DNA of 7,578 nucleotides from an uncultured Oscillospiraceae bacterium. GTDB taxonomy: Bacteria > Bacillota > Clostridia > Oscillospirales > Oscillospiraceae. Positions 5,887-7,578 of this stretch are shown one piece after another. A program made the translations under genes and the position numbers. Numbering within the stretch: position 1 is the first letter of the stretch; each line of letters starts with the position of its first letter. The stretch spans positions 1 through 7,578 of the forward strand of contig CANQZF010000079.1 in the NCBI GenBank assembly GCA_947628265.1. Direction: 5' to 3'. The notes below the pieces were generated by a model. The model was not told where the DNA came from. It saw only the letters and a list, made by a program, of their open reading frames with translations, and did no database searches.

Positions 5887-6737
5887 ACCTTTTAAAATGT
5901 TTACTCATTGAGAATGACTGCTACAAGACGGGGCAGAAGATCGTGCCCCGGGGCGTCATGGTGCACTCCACGGGGGCGGACAACCCCACGCTCCGGCGGT
6001 ACGTCAACCCCGTGGCGGGGCAGGAGGGGTATGACGGGCTTCTGGCCGTTATCGGAAAAAATCTCTACGGCAATCACTGGAACACGCCGAGGCCGGGGGG
6101 CCAGGGGGTGTGCGTCCACGGCTTTATCGGGCTTCTGGCGGACGGGTCCGTGGGGGCGGTGCAGACGCTGCCCTGGGACACCCGGGGCTGGCACGCCGGA
6201 GGCGCTGCCAACAACACGCACATATCCTTTGAAATCTGTGAGGATGACCTAACCGACCCCGTATACTTTGAGAAGGTCTACCGGGAGGCGGCGGAGCTGA
6301 CGGCGTATCTGTGCCGGCTCTATGACCTGGACCCCTTGGCGGACGGGGTGGTCATCTGCCACGCGGAGGGCTACCGGCGGGGCTGGGCCTCCGGGCACAC
6401 GGACGTGGAGCACTGGTTCCCCAGGTTCGGGAGGACCATGGACGATTTTCGCGGGGACGTAAAAAATCTTTTAGAGGAGGACGAGGAAATGACAAAGGAA
6501 CAGAAGGACGCGCTCTTCAAGGAGTTTCTGGACAGGCTCAGCGGCGAGGACATCGTAAATAAGCTCAACCTCCAGCTGGCATCACAGCCCGCGCCGGACT
6601 GGGCCCAGGGGGAGCTTCAGGAGGCTATGGACCTTGGCATCACCGACGGCACGCAGCCCATGCGGTACGTGCCCCGGTTTGAGGCGGCCATCATGGCCAA
6701 GAGGGCGGCGAAGATCGCCGGGGAGCGGGACGCATGA
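5883..6737 (+). CDS. Phage endolysin, N-acetylmuramoyl-L-alanine amidase (Amidase_2)
   Basis: A 284-residue endolysin that should cut the amide bond between N-acetylmuramic acid and L-alanine of peptidoglycan, releasing phage from the cell. Residues about 15-190 form an Amidase_2 / peptidoglycan-recognition fold. Candidate zinc ligands are His28 in MVHSTG, His160 in ICHAEG, and a third from the GHTDVEHWFP motif at 171-180 (His172 or Asp174). The middle contains NHWNTPRPGG, DGSVGAVQTLPWDTRGWHAG and NNTHISFEICED, all usual for the family. No signal peptide is seen, so export would depend on the holin-like protein. After an acidic linker (about 196-210), residues about 239-278 (DWAQGELQEAMDLGITDGTQ...) look like a single S-layer-homology-like repeat, a probable wall-binding or assembly segment. 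An in-frame ATG at residue 203 has its own strong ribosome-site-like sequence. The start overlaps the holin-like gene and the end overlaps the connector-like gene. Confidence 0.92.
   Translation: MNLLKCLLIENDCYKTGQKIVPRGVMVHSTGADNPTLRRYVNPVAGQEGYDGLLAVIGKNLYGNHWNTPRPGGQGVCVHGFIGLLADGSVGAVQTLPWDTRGWHAGGAANNTHISFEICEDDLTDPVYFEKVYREAAELTAYLCRLYDLDPLADGVVICHAEGYRRGWASGHTDVEHWFPRFGRTMDDFRGDVKNLLEEDEEMTKEQKDALFKEFLDRLSGEDIVNKLNLQLASQPAPDWAQGELQEAMDLGITDGTQPMRYVPRFEAAIMAKRAAKIAGERDA
6473..6491 (+). promoter_or_regulatory. Possible internal translation start in the endolysin gene
   Basis: AGAGGAGG at 6473-6480 lies 8 nt before an in-frame ATG at 6489-6491 (endolysin residue 203). Use of this start would give a separate product of about 82 residues (MTKEQKDALFKEFLDRLSG...) containing only the helical linker and the S-layer-homology-like tail. 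Several clostridial phage endolysins are known to make such a C-terminal fragment, which assembles with the full-length enzyme. The caveat is that the local Leu-Leu-Glu-Glu-Asp-Glu-Glu codons are naturally rich in GAG and can mimic a ribosome site by chance. Confidence 0.5.
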
Positions 6738-7147
6738 AGACGCTGAACGATATTTTCACGGCGGCCATGGGCCTCATGGACGAGCTGGACGCCTCCGGCG
6801 CGCCGGGGGCGCGGGACACGGCGGAGTACCGGGTCCGCGCCCCGGGGATCGTCAACATGATGATCTCCGAGTACCGCATCCTGGCGGGCCTACCCGGGAG
6901 CTTCGCCGCCGTGGAGGCCATGGACGACCCAATTTTGAAGATCGACGACGCCTACGCTGTGGGCGTCATGCACTACGGCCTGGCGGCCAATCTGCTGGTG
7001 GACGAGAACCCCGGCCCCGCCAGCTTCTTCCAGCGCCGCTATGAGGAGCTGCGAAACCTCTATTTCACCCGCCGCCCCGCCTCCGACGGGGAGCGCGTGG
7101 AGGACCTCTACGGCGGCATCGAATACGGAAAATTCGCCCGCTGGTAA
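6734..7147 (+). CDS. Phage connector-like (head-completion) protein, tentative
   Basis: A 137-residue, probably all-helical soluble protein. ATG 6734 overlaps the amidase stop (ATGA); a GGGGAGCGGG sequence lies just upstream as a modest ribosome site. Seen: a helix-rich start (MKTLNDIFTAAMGLMDELDA), APGIVNMMISEYRILAG, a central IDDAYAVGVMHYGLAANLLVDENPGPASFFQRRYEEL, and a C-terminal DLYGGIEYGKFARW. I recall proteins with the phrase YGLAA-LL-DE-P--A-FF--RYEEL in the structural gene blocks of Clostridia prophages; their helical bundles and size match head-tail connector or adaptor proteins that dock under the portal. That assignment is inference, and no catalytic motif is present. It is odd that it sits after the lysis genes and is the last phage gene before host DNA; connectors are usually next to the capsid gene. 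Confidence 0.55.
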   Translation: MKTLNDIFTAAMGLMDELDASGAPGARDTAEYRVRAPGIVNMMISEYRILAGLPGSFAAVEAMDDPILKIDDAYAVGVMHYGLAANLLVDENPGPASFFQRRYEELRNLYFTRRPASDGERVEDLYGGIEYGKFARW

Positions 7148-7167
7148 TCCCCCGCCCCTTAATTTAA

Positions 7168-7202
7168 TAATTTTCGCGGCGGCATGTACGTTGCGAAAAT
7201 TA
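7168..7202. repeat. Inverted repeat TAATTTTCGC / GCGAAAATTA
   Basis: Two perfect 10-bp arms (7168-7177 and 7193-7202) flank a 15-bp centre. It begins 20 bp after the last phage stop codon. With no T-tract and a long loop it is a poor terminator. Its place at the boundary between phage and host genes makes a recombination (att) site or a protein-binding dyad possible, but the other end of the element is not visible for comparison. Confidence 0.5.
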
Positions 7203-7207
7203 CCTTT

Positions 7208-7251
7208 TGTCGCCCAAGTGTGCCGCCTTCGGCGGCGCGCGCAGGGCGACA
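7208..7251. other. Long GC-rich hairpin at the phage-host boundary
   Basis: TGTCGCCC (7208-7215) pairs with GGGCGACA (7244-7251); after a small internal loop (AA against GCA), a 10-bp inner stem including two G-U pairs ends in GCCGCC/GGCGGC around a TTC loop (7222-7236). The whole is nearly continuous pairing over 18 bp. No T-tract follows on either strand. It may help insulate the phage transcript ahead of the true terminator at 7257, or be an intergenic repeat. Confidence 0.6.
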
Positions 7252-7256
7252 GCAGG

Positions 7257-7294
7257 AAAAAATCCCTGAATTCCGCAGAATTCAGGGATTTTTT
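7257..7294. terminator. Perfect bidirectional intrinsic terminator
   Basis: AAAAAATCCCTGAATTC (7257-7273) and its exact complement GAATTCAGGGATTTTTT (7278-7294) form a 17-bp stem around CGCA. The GC-containing stem of 11 bp is followed by six T on both strands, so it can stop transcription from the phage lysis genes (+) and from ackA (-). It is the clearest transcription boundary in the window. Confidence 0.93.
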
Positions 7295-7313
7295 CCGCAC
7301 GTTCCCCTTGGCA

Positions 7314-7340
7314 TTGAAAGGCCGCAAAGCGGCCTTTCAA
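7314..7340 (-). terminator. ackA-proximal hairpin overlapping its stop codon
   Basis: TTGAAAGGCCGC (7314-7325) and GCGGCCTTTCAA (7329-7340) pair over 12 bp around three bases. The ackA stop codon (7337-7339) lies inside the right arm. No T-tract follows on the - strand, so this is more likely a 3'-end stabilising stem or a first termination step before the bidirectional terminator 20 bp further on. Confidence 0.6.
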
Positions 7341-7578
7341 GCCAGACGGGCTGTATCCATTGCTATCATAAGCTCCTCATTCGTGGGGATGACGAAGACC
7401 TTGACCTTGGAGTCGTCGGCGGAGATCTCCTCCGTGCCGCGGGTGGCGTTGCGCTTGGCGCAGAGCTTCACGCCCATGTACTCAAGGCCGGAGGCGATGC
7501 GAAGGCGCATATCGGCGTCGTTTTCGCCCACGCCGGCGGTGAAGACGATGGCGTCCACCCCGCCCATGGCGGCGGCGT
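7337..7578 (-). CDS. ackA: Acetate kinase, C-terminal part (5' end outside window)
   Basis: The last 79 residues of acetate kinase, which makes ATP and acetate from acetyl phosphate and ADP in the cytoplasm, the closing step of acetate fermentation after phosphotransacetylase. Diagnostic of the family are GGVDAIVFTAGVGEND (the conserved FT-G-GEN motif near the nucleotide site), the following LRIASGLEYMGVKL and the C-terminal VKVFVIPTNEELMIAMDT. The full protein is about 400 residues, so roughly four fifths lies beyond the right edge. The frame stays open to the edge; the ATG at 7565-7567 is an internal Met (in AAAMGGVDAI). This is a host housekeeping gene, convergent with the phage genes, and marks the border of the phage region. 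It appears intact within the visible part. Confidence 0.95.
   Translation of the reverse strand, partial: AAAMGGVDAIVFTAGVGENDADMRLRIASGLEYMGVKLCAKRNATRGTEEISADDSKVKVFVIPTNEELMIAMDTARLA

Overview
The window looks like the right-hand end of a prophage, or prophage-derived element, in a high-GC gut Firmicute of the Clostridia (Oscillospiraceae-like). The evidence is the GC-rich codon use, the families of the structural and lysis proteins, intergenic hairpin repeats of the CCGTAGGGGC type, and a host acetate kinase gene (ackA) at the right edge. The genus is inference.

Layout. Positions 1-2089 hold a head module on the + strand: the C-terminal part of a portal protein, an acidic scaffold-like protein that overlaps it by 11 bp, and a major capsid protein. 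Positions 2151-4573 hold a host-contact module: a long collagen-like Gly-X-Y fibre protein, translationally coupled (ATGA overlap) to a DUF6273-type, C-type-lectin-like adhesin. Positions 4574-5039 have no gene. They contain an array of six hairpin repeats at about 58 bp spacing, two copies of a 14-bp repeat, and a strong three-segment hairpin region. Positions 5040-5640 hold a type II toxin-antitoxin operon on the opposite strand, toxin first, with its own near-consensus promoter and a repeat-rich likely operator. Positions 5659-7147 return to the + strand with three overlapping genes: a holin-like membrane protein, a zinc-dependent amidase endolysin with a possible internal translation start, and a short connector-like protein. 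Positions 7148-7340 hold a dyad, a long hairpin, a perfect bidirectional terminator and an ackA-proximal hairpin. Positions 7337-7578 are the 3' end of ackA on the - strand.

How the parts fit. Portal, scaffold and capsid proteins build the procapsid. The collagen-like protein and the adhesin probably form a head or tail fibre with a receptor-binding tip. The holin-like protein and amidase lyse the cell. The toxin-antitoxin pair looks like an independently expressed 'moron' cassette inserted antisense into the late gene block. No tail genes, integrase or terminase are visible, and the connector-like gene lies beyond the lysis genes next to the host chromosome. This suggests a short-tailed phage, a rearranged or decayed prophage, or a capsid-bearing satellite. 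The window is too short to decide. I saw no RNA genes, CRISPR array, insertion sequence or reverse transcriptase.
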